Shown here piece after piece: positions 51,001-63,442 of a stretch of DNA of 64,000 bases (the first letter of the stretch is position 1; every line of letters begins with the position of its first letter). The DNA comes from Argopecten irradians (lineage: Eukaryota > Mollusca > Bivalvia > Pectinida > Pectinidae), in the NCBI RefSeq assembly GCF_041381155.1, contig NC_091134.1:1484001-1548000 (forward strand). The letters run 5' to 3'. The notes beneath the pieces are model-generated. The model was not told the DNA's origin, did no database searches, and worked only from the letters and a program-made list of their open reading frames with translations. The position numbers were made by a program, and so were the translations under genes.

Positions 51001-51699
51001 GTTCGTACTCTCGAGACCTTTATGTTATTTCAGGCGTGTTTATCTTTAAGTTATTTCAGGTGTGTTTCTGGGTTTCCTAGACCTATAAAAACAGCATGTC
51101 GGACACATGAACCGAAAACTGTGTGACGATATACGCAGAAGAATTGGAATCAACTCATAATTTCCTCATGGCTGCTGCATTCTCATTTCTTTATTATTAT
51201 AATTTTTGAAAAACAAAATTACTATCTATAATCTTATTAATAATATCTCATATACTGTCATGACTCCTGAAACACATACTTTCCAATGCTTTCAAATACT
51301 CTTTCATGTCATTTGTTTATATACATTTTGTTACCAGGGAGAGAACTTACACAGGCACTGCCTGTTGTTTGATCCGATTTCAATTTATTTGAAATAAAAT
51401 TTCGTTGAAATTGAAAATTAGAATTAACTTCGACTGCCACTCAGAATAGAAAATTTTCTATTGCAAAATTATGTATATCCCATCAATGTAAAGAGGATCA
51501 TTAATACACAATAATGTGGGAGACAATATAAAATCCAAGAAAAAACGTTTCATGATATAACATGAATAATAGCTTAAATCAACCAACGTGAACGTATAAA
51601 GTACAAATTGGTTCCACACATTTTCTATCTCTATTTCCGTTACACGTTACAGCTTAACCTATCTACCTACAGGTAGGGTGTAAGAATTGTACCTGCTGC
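48014..51699. other. AT-rich gene desert
   Basis: No coding exon, RNA gene or tandem array was recognised. A dispersed-repeat copy occurs at 51338-51420 (see 7521-7612). Confidence 0.5.
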
Positions 51700-52147
51700 C
51701 TCTATTGCATGGTCTTAAAAAGCGACTACATTTTAGATATTATCTTTTCTATTTTCCTAACTGACTTTCTTCTTTTCTTCTAACGTCTCCTTCACGCCGC
51801 CTCACTTTTGTCTTTAGTTGAGCGCTTGTCCCTGTAAGGTAGGCTCTGGTTTTGTCCCCTGGACGAGACACATCATAGTCTATAACAGTGATAGTTTCTG
51901 TTTCTTCTTAGCCCTCATCATTAAGGGAGTGGGACGACTGGTTCGCTTGTTGGCAGTATAATGTGATGGGTCGGGTGTTTTGTTCGGTGTGTTCGACAGT
52001 GAGATAGCCTAATAAAATGAACATAAATTCCACTATTACAATGTGTCACAGCATGAATATACTGCAGCCACCCAAAACATAACGCAACACATTTCACAAA
52101 TGGGATGGCGTCCTTACATGGCCCTGGCCGTTAATAGGACGTTTATC
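51700..52147 (+). mobile_element. Dispersed SINE-like element, plus strand copy
   Basis: It runs from a TTTTAGATATTATC-type 5' region through ACTGACTTTCTTCT, CATAGTCTAT, a single GGCAGTATAATGTGATGGG block and GTGAGATAGCC, to the tail CCTTACATGGCCCTGGCCGT and TAATAGGACGTT. The copy at 55006-55450 has the same order in reverse. The tail is shared with the SINE at 29744. Confidence 0.7.
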
Positions 52148-53580
52148 AAATCACAGAATTTTGGCTCTATATATATTCGTTCATGTGGTACAGTATTACA
52201 CATATATAGATGTATATATAGTATTTATAGAGCCAATACCCTGTGATCTAATAAACCAAAACAAACTAAATTACACTTGACAAATATATAATAGGATAAT
52301 TTGAATTCGTAAAGCACATTGCGTCCTGTCTACAACTATACCCAGGGTAAGTGTTGTTTGGTATAAATCAAATTGACGTTGCTAATGTCAAAAGGTTTCC
52401 TAGAATTTTTGCTTGTAACAGAAATCTAATAGGTAAGATCAACGGATCGATATTTGACGTTGAAGTTTTTGTTTTATCAGTTGATCCTGTAGATAGCTAT
52501 ATAACTAACATGCCTGTACGTCGTAGTAGTATACACTTTCATAATTATACATTGTTTTCAAGCGAAAAATAAATAGAAGTTTGAGCATGGACGAAACGAG
52601 ATATTGTTTAAATTACCTTACATGACAGGAATGTTTAAAAAAGAGTTTTAGAAAGAAAAAAATTTGTCATTAAACATACTGGGTTTTTCATTTATAGTAT
52701 GTTCTAAAGATCAGTAGGCTTAAAACCATTTTGAATCAATATAAAATAATTTCTGGTTAACTCCAGAAAAGAACTCCATTCGTCTTGTACTTAGTACTTT
52801 GCAGCAAATAGGAAATGGAATTTTCACTAAGCATGTGATTTAGCTATGCTTGAATAATATCGCCCAGATATCAATTCCTATTACAAAATGTAAAGTTAAT
52901 GATACTTATAATGATATAAATGTAGTTCAATAAATTAAAATGGTATCAAGTAGTATATTTCCATTTTAATACATATGATTATAGCGTTGACAGGTTTATT
53001 TTACGGAAAAAATCTCAAATTAAACGAAATGGGTGGTAAAAACATAAATATAAGGAATGATGTTTTTTTTTAACTGGTGCATAAAAACAGCAACAAATAC
53101 AAAATACAAACATATGAAATAATTCCTTGAATATATTTGACGTTATTGTATTTCATTTAGTTGAGTTGTAAATAGACATGACCCTGTGCAGTATACAGTA
53201 TATAACTCTGATTCAAGTTATCGCGTTTATTAAAATTTAATTTGTGTAGAATCGAAAACACCCAGAAGGATTGCATAATTACTCCCTTCATACGGTTTAC
53301 CGCTCAGTCGACGGACTCATTTACATCTATATAGCGTGGTAGGTAGTTTTATATATAAAGGACACCGCGGCGAAATTATTCAAAGCTTTCTTGGCATCTG
53401 AATAATTATATATAGTATATGCATTGTGTGTAATCTATATTCAATCATTTTTGTTCAAACTTAAGTGCATTAGGTTAATGCGTCCTAGTGTGCGAGTGAT
53501 ATTTGGGGTTTATATTCCTACAGAAAGAGTATTTAAAAGACAGTGTACTTAGTTCACGGATTTACGTAGATTTTATATAG

Positions 53581-54335
53581 TGTGCTATCCGGTGTCAGTA
53601 TTTTGTGACCAGGTGGGGTGTGCTATCCGGTGTCAGTATAATGTGACCAGGTGGGGTGTGCTATTCGGTGTCAGTATAATGTGACCAGGTGGGGTGTGCT
53701 ATCCGGTGTCAGTATAATGTGACCAGGTGGGGTGTGCTATCCGGTGTCAGTATAATGTGACCAGGTGGGGTGTGCTATCCGGTGTCAGTATAATGTGACC
53801 AGGTGGGGTGTGCTATCCGGTGTCAGTATAATGTGACCAGGTGGGGTGTGCTATCCGGTGTCAGTATAATGTGACCAGGTGGGGTGTGCTATCCGGTGTC
53901 AGTATAATGTGACCAGGTGGGGTGTGCTATCCGGTGTCAGTATAATGTGACCAGGGTGGGGTGTGCTATCCGGTGTCACAGTATAATGTGACCAGGTGGG
54001 GTGTGCTATCCGGTGTCAGTATAATGTAACCAGGTCGGGTGTGCTATCCGGTGTCAGTATAATGTGACCAGGTGGGGTGTGCTATCCGGTGTCAGTATAA
54101 TGTGACCAGGTGGGGTGTGCTATCCGGTGTCAGTATAATGTGACCAGGTGGGGTGTGCTATCCGGTGTCAGTATAATGTGACCAGGTGGGGTGTGCTATC
54201 CTGTGTCAGTATAATGTGACCAGGTGGGGTGTGCTATCCGGTGTCAGTATAATGTGACCAGGTGGGGTGTGCTATCCGGTGTCAGTATAATGTGACCAGG
54301 TGGGGTGTGCTATCCGTGTCAGTATTTTGTGTGTG
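53581..54335 (+). repeat. 38-bp minisatellite, about 20 units
   Basis: Near-identical head-to-tail units of GTGTGCTATCCGGTGTCAGT plus ATAATGTGACCAGGTGGG. Only a few units differ by one or two bases. The unit corresponds to a single block inside the dispersed element at 51700 and 55006 (CAGTATAATGTGACCGG). The flank after the array (GTGAGATAGCACTATAAAAA then GGCATGAC) continues like that element. Confidence 0.92.
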
Positions 54336-54460
54336 CTATCGTTCTCTGGCGGTGAGCTTCAGTGAGATAGCACTATAAAAAGGCATGACTTTGCAAACTG
54401 ACACATACATACCGCAGCCTACCAAAATATATAGACATTCACACAAACACAGCAATCACA
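54336..54460 (+). mobile_element. 3' continuation of the dispersed SINE-like element after the minisatellite
   Basis: The order GGCGGTGAGCTTCAGTGAGA, TAGCACTATAAAAAGGCA matches the reverse complement of about 55135-55190 and, more weakly, 51990-52030. The usual GGACGTT tail was not found, so the copy is incomplete. Confidence 0.5.
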
Positions 54461-55005
54461 CCAGCCATTCAATTCATTCTTACGATATACAATGAAAGTT
54501 TTCTTTAATCTAGTGAATTATATTATGGCGCCTTGGAAAAACTTTACTGCGAAGATCATTTTCGCTGCATTTACAATATTATGGTCATCCTGATTAAAAG
54601 ATATTTCCCTCAACGCAGCGAAATAAAAAAATGATTTACGTCCTAACAACATTGGTCAGGCTTTATAAGAAAGACTCCTAAGGACAATAAAATTCGCCAA
54701 TTCGTTACTTTTTTAAATTTTAATCTCCACTTTTTATGCAAATTCCACTATTAGCAATTACCAGAAACTAAATGCACATAATATCTTTGGAATTATTGGA
54801 TGAGTATTGCATGCTCATTATGTATAACCTCTGAAAAATAGCAGGTGATCTGATGTCTATTGGGGAGTCAGTTTTAAGTTTTCTTTTTTCATAACGGAGA
54901 ATCCATAAAAATGATACGCATAAGAAAAGTACCACAAATGGTCTACCAGTGCTGTGCATTTCTGAAAATTGTGGTATAGAGATTGGATTTGGTTTGGTTT
55001 GTCAT

Positions 55006-55450
55006 ACTTACGTCCTATTTTTTACGGCCATGGTCATTTAAGGACGACATATGGTGCATGTGATGTCTTTCGTGCGTAAAGTGCGAGGTGCGTGGTTGGG
55101 GAGACTGCGACATATTCGTGATGCATCTTCTTCTATAGTGGAATTCTTGCCTTTTTATAGTGTTATATAATTGAAGTATGCCGCCGACTACACAAAGCAA
55201 CACATCCCATCCGGTCACATTATACTGACAAAGGGCAAACTCGTCCCAATCTATTAATGCTGAACGCTAAGCAGGAGCAGAAATTACCACTTTCATAGAC
55301 TATGGTGTGCCTCGCCTAGGGGATATAACCAAAAGCCTTCCTCATAAGGGCGAGAGCTCATCTGAAGGCAACAAATCAGGTGGTCTCAAGGTACACATTA
55401 GAGAGAAGAAAGTCAGTTAGAAAGAAAGTAAGATTCTAAATAGTCGCATC
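55006..55450 (-). mobile_element. Dispersed SINE-like element, minus strand copy
   Basis: Read on the minus strand it runs from ACTGACTTTCTTCTCTC through CACCATAGTCTATGAAAGTG, TTTGTCAGTATAATGTGACC, TATAAAAAGGCAAGAATTCC and AAATGACCATGGCCGT to ATAGGACGTAAG. The parts occur in the same order as in 51700-52147. Confidence 0.7.
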
Positions 55451-55596
55451 TTACGTTCATGCAATAGCGGCAGCAAGCACAATTCATACGGCCTACCTTC
55501 AGGGCCAATGGAGATGTGTAAAAAAGGGCAGATAACATGGGTATAACTATCAAGAAAATAAGAGTTTATCCACATAGTAGAAGTTGTTTTCTTTCA

Positions 55597-56085
55597 AAAT
55601 AAGATTTTGTCCACAGAGTAAGAGTTGTTGTTCTATCAAAATAAGATTTTGTCCACAGAGTAAGAGTTGTTGTTCTATCAAAATAAGATTTTGTCCACGG
55701 AGTAAGAGCTGTTGTTATATCAAAATAAGATTTTGTCCAAAGAGTAAGAGTTGTTGTTCTATCAAAATAAGATTTTGTCCAAAGAGTATGAGTTGTTGTT
55801 CTATCAAAATAAGATTTTGTCCAAAGATTATGAGTTGTTGTTCTATCAAAATAAGATTTTGTCCAAAGAGTAAGTGTTGTTGTTCTATCAAAATAAGATT
55901 TTGTCCAAAGAGTATGAGTTGTTGTTCTATCAAAATAAGATTTTGTCCACAGAGTAAGAGTTGTTGTTCTATCAAAATAAGATTTTGTCCAAAGAGTATG
56001 AGTTGTTGTTCTATCAAAATAAGATTTTGTCCAAAGAGTATGAGTTGTTGTTCTATCAAAATAAGATTTTGTCCACAAAGTAAGA
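55597..56085. repeat. 42-bp minisatellite, 12 units
   Basis: Units begin AAAATAAGATTTTGTCCA and continue with AGAGTAAGAGTTGTTGTTCT and ATC. The unit is 14 codons long and lacks stops in several frames, so long open frames appear on both strands (for example repeated IKIRFCP on plus and WTKSYFDRTTT on minus). These are a result of the periodicity, not evidence of a gene. Confidence 0.92.
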
Positions 56086-56427
56086 GTTATTTTTGGCCTA
56101 ATGAAACAAATAGCACGTCGAAACAGTTCATCCTTATAGTTGAGACACTCTGTAAACAGTTTTTATAATATAGCGACAGACTTGATGAAAGCTCGGAATC
56201 ACAAGTATCAGAAGGTGATCAGTACAGCTTTCAAAACTAGGTCATAAAGAAAGGAAGATTTTCAAAAATATTGACAAGGTATGATGGTAAAACAGATACT
56301 ATTGTGTTTTAAATTAATGCGGCTGAATTTGAAGTATAATGGTGTATAAATTGTTGAATGTTTGTGATCGAGATAGACCTTTATTATCAATAATTTAATG
56401 ATAGTATTTCAATTATTTTATTCATAA

Positions 56428-57415
56428 AGTCCAAATTTTACAGTTCAACTGCACTTTAATGATATATTGAATACAACAATACGGTACGCTGCGCGAAGAT
56501 GCCAAAGCTTTGAGAAAACATCACCCTCAGCTATAACTGCCAGGGCTATAGATCTACCTGACGATATATGGTCGGATGTGGAAGTTAGGAAACTGTATCT
56601 ATGGAACAAGCTGTGTCGTGCTAAGTCGTCTTTTGTTTGGAAAACTCTCTTTATTATTCGTTTATGTACATTTATGTTTACGCCACAAAAACTTAGAAAC
56701 GTCAGCTTTATCGTGGATATCCTCGACACAATGGTGAAATTTAGCATTGAAGCCTTCTTCTTTGACTTTGTTATCTCCGGTGAAACTTTATAGAGAATTT
56801 CAGTGGAAATCGTTCATTAAAAACGCAGTGACAAATTTTTACTTTGATATATGGTCGGAAAAATGTAAAAATCGTCCTAATTTATCATATTATAAGGCAG
56901 TTCACCATTTTCTCGGACCAAATCCCTTATGGGATTTAACACTGAAATTTCCAAAAAATACGTGGAAAATTTGTGAATTGGTCAAACTTTCGTACCGGGT
57001 TGAGCTTAACGATGCAATTTGCAAACTGTGCAACAAACGAGTGGACAATGACGTAAAACATTTCTTAGTTGAGTGTCCATCACTGTACAAAAGCAGGGAC
57101 AACTTATATGATCAAATTGTAAACTGTATTAGCGTAGAGAAATACGTTAGTTTTGACACATTAGAGCCAGATGAAAAGTGTTCATTCATTCTTGGTGGAA
57201 GGACACTTATTCAATTGGAGGATATCGAATGGCAGAATATGATCGTTGCTCTAAGCAATGCAGTGGAAGGGATGTTTACGGAGATGAATGTACTCCTCAA
57301 TGACTGAGTTCTTGTAATTATAATGTAAATACGTCCGTTTTGCAGTTAAATTGAAATGTTAAAATGACATGTACGCAATCTCGATTCAGAGGAAATAAAG
57401 AATGTCTGTCTGTCA
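56428..57415 (+). mobile_element. 5'-truncated LINE, C-terminal end of ORF2 and 3' tail
   Basis: Two overlapping frames cover the last 290 or so codons of a non-LTR retrotransposon ORF2, with one frame change near 56760-56790. The second frame carries the C-terminal zinc-knuckle typical of these proteins (ICKLCNKRVDNDVKHFLVEC) followed by PSLYKSRDNLYD, and stops at 57305-57307. The 3' end is AAATAAAGAATGTCTGTCTG followed by TC, a short tandem tail as in many LINEs. The reverse transcriptase and endonuclease domains are missing. The clade (CR1, Jockey or I group) could not be decided. Confidence 0.8.
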
Positions 57416-60400
57416 ATGTAGAATTAGCAATCTGATAATAGTATACACAGAGAAAAGACAAATAATTCAACACAGTATAATATTGAATATAATATTCCCT
57501 CAATCATTTTTCTATACATTTTACATATGATTGCTGCTCACCTATCTACTTCATGAATGAATCAATTAAAGCCCGGTGATCAATGTGTCTTGATGCAATC
57601 AGTCCTTAAGGATACCTAAAAATGAATAAAGAGTGCATTTGCTTCCTTTATTGGAAGAGTAAAACCGATGATGTATGCTGAAATGAAGGACCACTCATTT
57701 TCAAAAGTGAACTTGGTGTTTCAATAACTTTACATGTCGTAGGAATAAAACATTAAACTTGTCAAAACCAGAATAAATAATAAACGTATCAAAACGATCA
57801 CATATCCTTAGATTTTTTTTTACTAAAATCACCTGAAAATATATAAAATGACAAAACAAATGTTTTACATAACATGTAAAAGACTTAAGGTTGTAGACTT
57901 GAGTTCATGTGAACCGACGGGCGGTTAGTGCAGCTATTCACTGTTATGAGGAGGAATGAAAAGGAAATCGATATTTGGTTCAACTACTACGGACATGATG
58001 TGGCAGTCGAAAAAGACTGATTGATGATGGCGCCCCTGGATTAGTAGGGCTTAGAATTTTATTTATTATATATGAATTTGCCTAGTCACGCATACATAAA
58101 CCCTAAGTTATAAATATCTCAGGTATAAAGATAGCGGAATTCATGATCTACAGGATTTTTTTTTTGTACTTTTATTGTTTAAAGCTTTATTAGTGGAGCG
58201 GCTAAGGTCGATTTTTCGGCAAAATCGTATAAAGTTTGAAGAAAGCATGAAACTTTGCATATGGCTTCTTTGGGACATTAAGTTACAGGTAAAAAATTAC
58301 CCAAAAAAATCATGGCCCCTACCGGCCGCCATATTGGCTTTCAAAATGGCCTTCTGTGACCCATAACTCACGTTCTATACCAGCTAAACCCAAACTTTAA
58401 ACGTCTACACCCATATTATTGATACTTAGGATACACCCATATTATTGATACTTAGGAACATTCTGGTAGTGTTAAACTTCATGTAGAAGGACCGCCATTT
58501 TGTATTTCAAGATAGTCGCCAACTTTGCGAGCTATATCTTTATATATCATGCATTTAAGTGGATAAGCTGACTATAAGCAAATACAGCAAGTGTGCTTAG
58601 CTGCTTCACTATATAGGTCGAAGTCATAAACTCGGTCATATGAGTTGAATCCATATGTGTTGAATTCATATGTGTTGGCCTTCGTCAGTATTAAGCTTCA
58701 ATTAATGTAGATTGCATACGCTCGGGTACGAACGCTTAAACAACGATAAAAAAAAACGTGAAAGATGGTCATGGAAATGAGCGATCTTTTTCATCCATGA
58801 TGTGCTACCCTTTCTTCTCATTGACAATGTCAGTTCATTGACAATGTCAGTATCCAAATTGGCTTATAGAAGGATTTTGTCCATCCTCGATACTCCAGGG
58901 CTTCCGATCACTTACGATCTCTACACCCCTGGACTATCTCATAGTAAAACTGGAGGCAACACAATAGAACAGGTAACTTAGTCATTTGATGTACATCAAA
59001 AGAGCCGTATAACGGTACACTGTGGTTGACTGTGTGACTTTGATGTTAGGCGTCGCTCTCTCTGTAGTCTTCAAAGGAAATCTTTGCTAGCCTGTGATTG
59101 GTCAAATGTTTCCAGCTGAGCTGCCTTCAATTTCACTATGAGATAGTCCAGGGGTGTAGAGATCGTAAGTGATCGGAAGCCCTGGAGTATCGAGGATGGA
59201 TTTTGTCTAAAAGTTGCTTAATCTCGGCCACCACAGTTACATTGCTACAAAGCATGAAGTTAAACTTTGTCTGATTGATGAATGGTAACGTTAACGCTTC
59301 CATGTATCTTTATAGGAAACTGTATGAGTGTATTGTATATTCCCAATTACTATTCAAGTTTATTGACTCTCTTGACACACCAGATTGACACAGACATGTA
59401 TGTGATTACATAACATTCGAATAGTATACCATATAATACAAGCATAAACGTAAGCAACACTACATTCAGAAAAGTATGAGTAATTGATAACAAATACCTT
59501 TGCGCTTGCAGCTTTCCGTTTTTTTGCTGAATTCTCTAACTTTTAGGTCACATTAATCTGTACAGTTTGATGCTTTAAAATCTATATTAGAAAAAAGGTT
59601 AGTCATCAGAAAATTTTGACTTTTCATCAGAGCATATCCTTAATAGATGGGAAATGTTTTGTAGAGAAAAGTGCCAGAACGGATCAATACTTGTGTCCTG
59701 GTGTCAATATCATGTTTCTATGGCAACATTCAAACTATTGAGTGTCGGCTTAATCTTGTTTTATTGTCGAAAGGTACTCTTGTGCGACTTTATGACATAA
59801 ACCATCTTACATAGAAGCTTTGATGAAATATATAAGAGCTGCCATTCTATGATCTACTTAATGTTCAATATTCATATTTCATTTCAAACTTCTACCTTTC
59901 AATTTGAACTATTAATAGAATCATGCTTTTTAACTCATAATAAACGAACAATGTATTTTTGACATTGTGATACTTCATCTCGGCTTACAAATCAATTCTA
60001 CCATAATTGTTATCCATTAATAAAGAGTAATGGCATGTATTCTATAGAAGGAAAATCCATAGACGTCAATGTTATCAATTGCTGACACTGGTTATTGTAT
60101 ACATATATCATACTCAAATACTAAAATAATTTAAAAGAGAAACAAACCATTTGAAGAATTATTGCATTATCAAAAGCAACACACATATACATGTACAGTA
60201 ATGAAATCTATCATGATGATCACAATAAGAATTTTTAAAAGCTACAAACTGTGTGAATACTAGATGCAGAACTTTAACCTATATTATGTGTACACGATTA
60301 TACGGCAGTGTATGAAATGGAGCACTTCATTCGATCTGTTCTGTAAGCCAAAAGTGGGCTTATCTCTCTAAATAACTGTTGTTACTGACCAGTCACATAC

Positions 60401-60529
60401 ACATATGATAATAAACCAAAATTTACCTTGTTATCTTTAATGGGTTCTCTTAACGTAATGCCAAACAATGATAAACATATAATCTTTCGAATAGGAACAA
60501 GGACAATTGAGTGATCATTTGAAAGTGAG
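57416..60529. other. Intergenic region with an inverted-repeat element
   Basis: No coding exon seen. A 26-bp perfect tandem duplication (ACACCCATATTATTGATACT core) lies at 58406-58457. The element at 58881-59199 is listed separately. Confidence 0.5.
58881..59199. mobile_element. Long-TIR element, about 85-bp inverted ends
   Basis: The ends begin CCATCCTCGATACTCCAGGG and are perfect inverted copies for about 65 bases, then imperfect for about 20 more. ATTTTGT flanks both sides (58874-58880 and 59200-59206), a 7-bp target duplication that may be the visible part of an 8-bp (hAT) or 9-bp (MULE) one. There is no coding capacity in the 319 bp. The near-perfect arms suggest a young insertion. Confidence 0.85.
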
Positions 60530-60775
60530 TGATCGGGTGGTGTAATGGTTAAGCCACTCGCCTTTCACCTAGCCGGCCGGGGTTCGATCCCCGGAACGGA
60601 CGCGAAAAGGTTAGGAGTCACCTGCCGGATCACGTGGGTTTTCTGCGGGCACTCCGGTTTCCTCCCACACTTAGATTCCTCGCGCGCTTACTTCCGGGCC
60701 ATTGCGAGTGATTTGCATAAGTTGTATAACTTGTTTTGTAATTGATGCAAAATAAATAAAATTTATATAATATAA
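60530..60775 (+). mobile_element. tRNA-Glu-derived SINE
   Basis: The head reads GGGTGGTGTAATGGTTAAGC (A box), then an anticodon-loop-like CTTTCAC as in tRNA-Glu(UUC), then GGGGTTCGATCCCCGG (B box and T stem). The central block CACGTGGGTTTTCTGCGGGC, then ACTCCGGTTTCCTCCCAC, is shared with the copies at 18068 and 29744. The 3' part ends in AAAATAAATAAAATTT. It is a retroposed SINE and not a functional tRNA gene: the acceptor stem does not pair properly. Confidence 0.85.
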
Positions 60776-62883
60776 TTTGACAGTTCCAGTATCAATTGAA
60801 ACTCTGCTGACTTAAAGTACTTATAAATCACGTAGATAACAAGAAGCAATAATGCTGAATACAAACGAAGTGAATGAGGCATCAGCGCTTGCTGTAACTT
60901 GGGCTGGAAACACTGGTAGTGAATGTAGTACTATCTATTGCTGTAACCCACGACTCCTTTTGCTCCAAGATCTAAGATAAACTGTACATCTGATTCTTAC
61001 TAATCTCCTACCAGTTTGATTTCACAGTTAGCTGTCTTGCAGTTCTTCTAATTTTATGAACTATCTGTCTTCCTCAATAGTCTAAAATGGATTTGAAGTT
61101 GGGGTCTTCTAGCTTCGATGACGTAGCTCTGAACGACGGACGGAAGATTTCTGACAGATGGTCGTCTTGCCGGGAACCGGAGTGGAGGCAGGGTATGATT
61201 AAACTTCTAGGGGTCTTCATGTTGTTAACAAATAAGTTCATGTACTAAAATATCATCTACACTGGGTGGATTTCGAAGATCAAATTTGGACAAGATCAAT
61301 CACAGGTTCATAGCTGGTTCAGATACAATTACCAACATAACACTAGGTTATTTCTCTAGCACTCTTCTACTCTGGCTTGAATTCAATAACGAAAATCTCA
61401 GACGAGCCGTTCGGATTATTTACCTTTATCATCGAATTCACGACGTGACAGTAAAACTACATTCTGGTTTGTTAATCTAGGTATATGATCTAAAGATGGT
61501 CGTAAGTTCTAGCATCGAACTAATAGTCCTATCTTTAACAGTTTTCAGAATATTGCAGTTGTACTCTCTGTATACATCTTAAAGGCATAGTGTTTTGTCC
61601 GCATGATGAGAATATATTTCTACAAGAGCAATGAATTATCTTTCTGAAACATCCCATTGGACTTCATTGCTCCTTAAAGATATGTCTTCGTATAATATGC
61701 CTCTTTCTGTAAAGTGTTCATCTTTATGGCCAAAATATAAGTCATACATCAGTGGATAAAATAAATGGTTTATCCTTTGTGCATGTTTGTAAGACAGAGG
61801 CAGGAGGAGATACCAAAGCTAGTGGAATGCCTGTTTGCATCCATCTGACCAATGAAACTGACTGCATTTAAGGTTTTGATTCCTTACCAAGTATTTAGAT
61901 AATATTTTTAGTAAGGTTCTCACATCAGAAACATTCAACACCATCTTAAGAAAGGAAATGACCCAAATATTCCACTTTCTTCTATACAAACTTATATTTC
62001 ATGGCATGAGTTTAAATATCGATAAAAAAAATTTCCATGAAAAACCTCATTTATAAGGCCGAATGTAGGTCCTTTGCATTAAAAAACTGCTATGCTGATT
62101 TACAGTTAAATGTTGGTTAATCTTTGAAACACTAGCAAAGTTCATTGTATAATAGTATCAAGACTGTTATGGCCATTTTATAACTTTGACAGAAAATTAA
62201 AGTGAAAGTATTTTACAAGATGCATGGGTGACTATGTTGGAAATCATTGTGTCGTTAGTCACCTCTGGATCATAAATTCATTCAAAACATGTTTGATAAA
62301 TTTCCCATTGTTTACTTCACCAGTTTTCCTTCACCTCAAAACCTAGGACATCCTCATATGAAGCAATCTTTTAAAATAAATTCATAACAACAACAAAAAT
62401 AGTCGACAAAACAGTTGACAAACTTATACAACAATCTAGTCTCTTACCAAAAAAATGAGGAAACAACTTATTTACATCATTTTCTTCTTTATTCACTTGT
62501 GCGAACAGTCATACACCCATGAATGACCAGTAACCCCCTTTCAGACAGAGTGCTCATCGTAGTTGTAAATCCTGATGGCATCTTAAAATGCAAACAATTG
62601 GTTTACCTAGACAAAGTTTTGCACCATGATTGCCAACAACTGTCATTCACCATTGATCATACCATGTTTGTATCCAATAGAATTTGTTTTCAGACGTCTG
62701 AAGACTTTTAACACAAGAATAACTTTTAGTTATCACATAATCACATCTCTGTTGACCTCCTATGATATAGTCCAGTTCTATTTTCACATGACGGATAATA
62801 ATCAGAGAGTTTTGATGTGAAGTTCCTGTGTAGGATTGTTGAGTCCCCTAAGTTGTGCTGCGTAGTCAATAAACTGTGTCCCC
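60776..62883. other. Intergenic region and probable INTS11 3' UTR
   Basis: The right part should contain the 3' UTR of the minus-strand INTS11 gene. One GC-richer block at 61080-61190 is bordered by an acceptor-like CTTCCTCAATAG and a donor-like GG|GTATGA, and is open in frames of both strands, but no protein family was recognised. Confidence 0.4.
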
Positions 62884-63442
62884 TCAGGTAACTAGTTCAG
62901 ATTTCAGCAGCTGTAACAGATAGCTACCAACATCTTCATCCTGAAAAAAATGTGAGGTGATTTCAGTATTTTTATAATTATTATAATTCAAATAAGAAAT
63001 AAATACCATTACAGTTTTATGGAACCTGGGCAGTACTCAATGAGAAGGGACGGTAATCGCCACCTTTCAGTTCCTAACTGGTGCATTAAAATCAAAGGGA
63101 CCACTAGGTGAGACTATTTTTTACATTTTTACAAATAACAATGAAGCAACATAATTCTGAATTTGTTGTAGTTCATCCTTTATTCAAACAAAACCAACAT
63201 TATTGACAAATCCACAATAATGATAAATCTTCTGTTTGATATCATATAAATTCCTATACAAGCTGAACGATTACACAGGGCCCAGTTCATCAATATTTTA
63301 AACTTAAGTTAAAGTTACCTCATACGACCAGGACACAAGGACAGACTTGGACTCCTCATCTCCAGACACTTGGACAAGGACTGAATCGGAAATTGTGATA
63401 CTGCCATCGGAGGAGTAGTGCGTCGGAAAATCCTTCAGTTGG
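62884..63442 (-). CDS. INTS11: Integrator complex subunit 11, last two coding exons (partial)
   Basis: On the minus strand, exon 63319-63442 (acceptor TTCTTACAG, donor GAG|GTAAC) joins in phase 0 to exon 62884-62940 (acceptor TTTTTTTCAG, stop TGA). The 59 or so residues read QLKDFPTHYSSDGSITISDS, VLVQVSGDEESKSVLVSWSY, then EDEDVGSYLLQLLKSELVT. They align with the C-terminus of human INTS11 (LKDHCVQHLPDGSVTVESV, then [20 protein letters not shown] and LKK), recalled from the known protein. INTS11 is the metallo-beta-lactamase/beta-CASP endonuclease of the Integrator complex, which cleaves snRNA and other RNA polymerase II transcripts in the nucleus; this C-terminal part is the INTS9 interaction region. 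The catalytic exons lie beyond the right edge; the first base of exon 63442 completes a codon from the missing upstream exon. Confidence 0.9.

Noticed and set aside
60530-60605. A functional tRNA-Glu gene
   Set aside because: A and B boxes and the anticodon loop are tRNA-like, but the acceptor stem does not pair and SINE core sequence follows directly.
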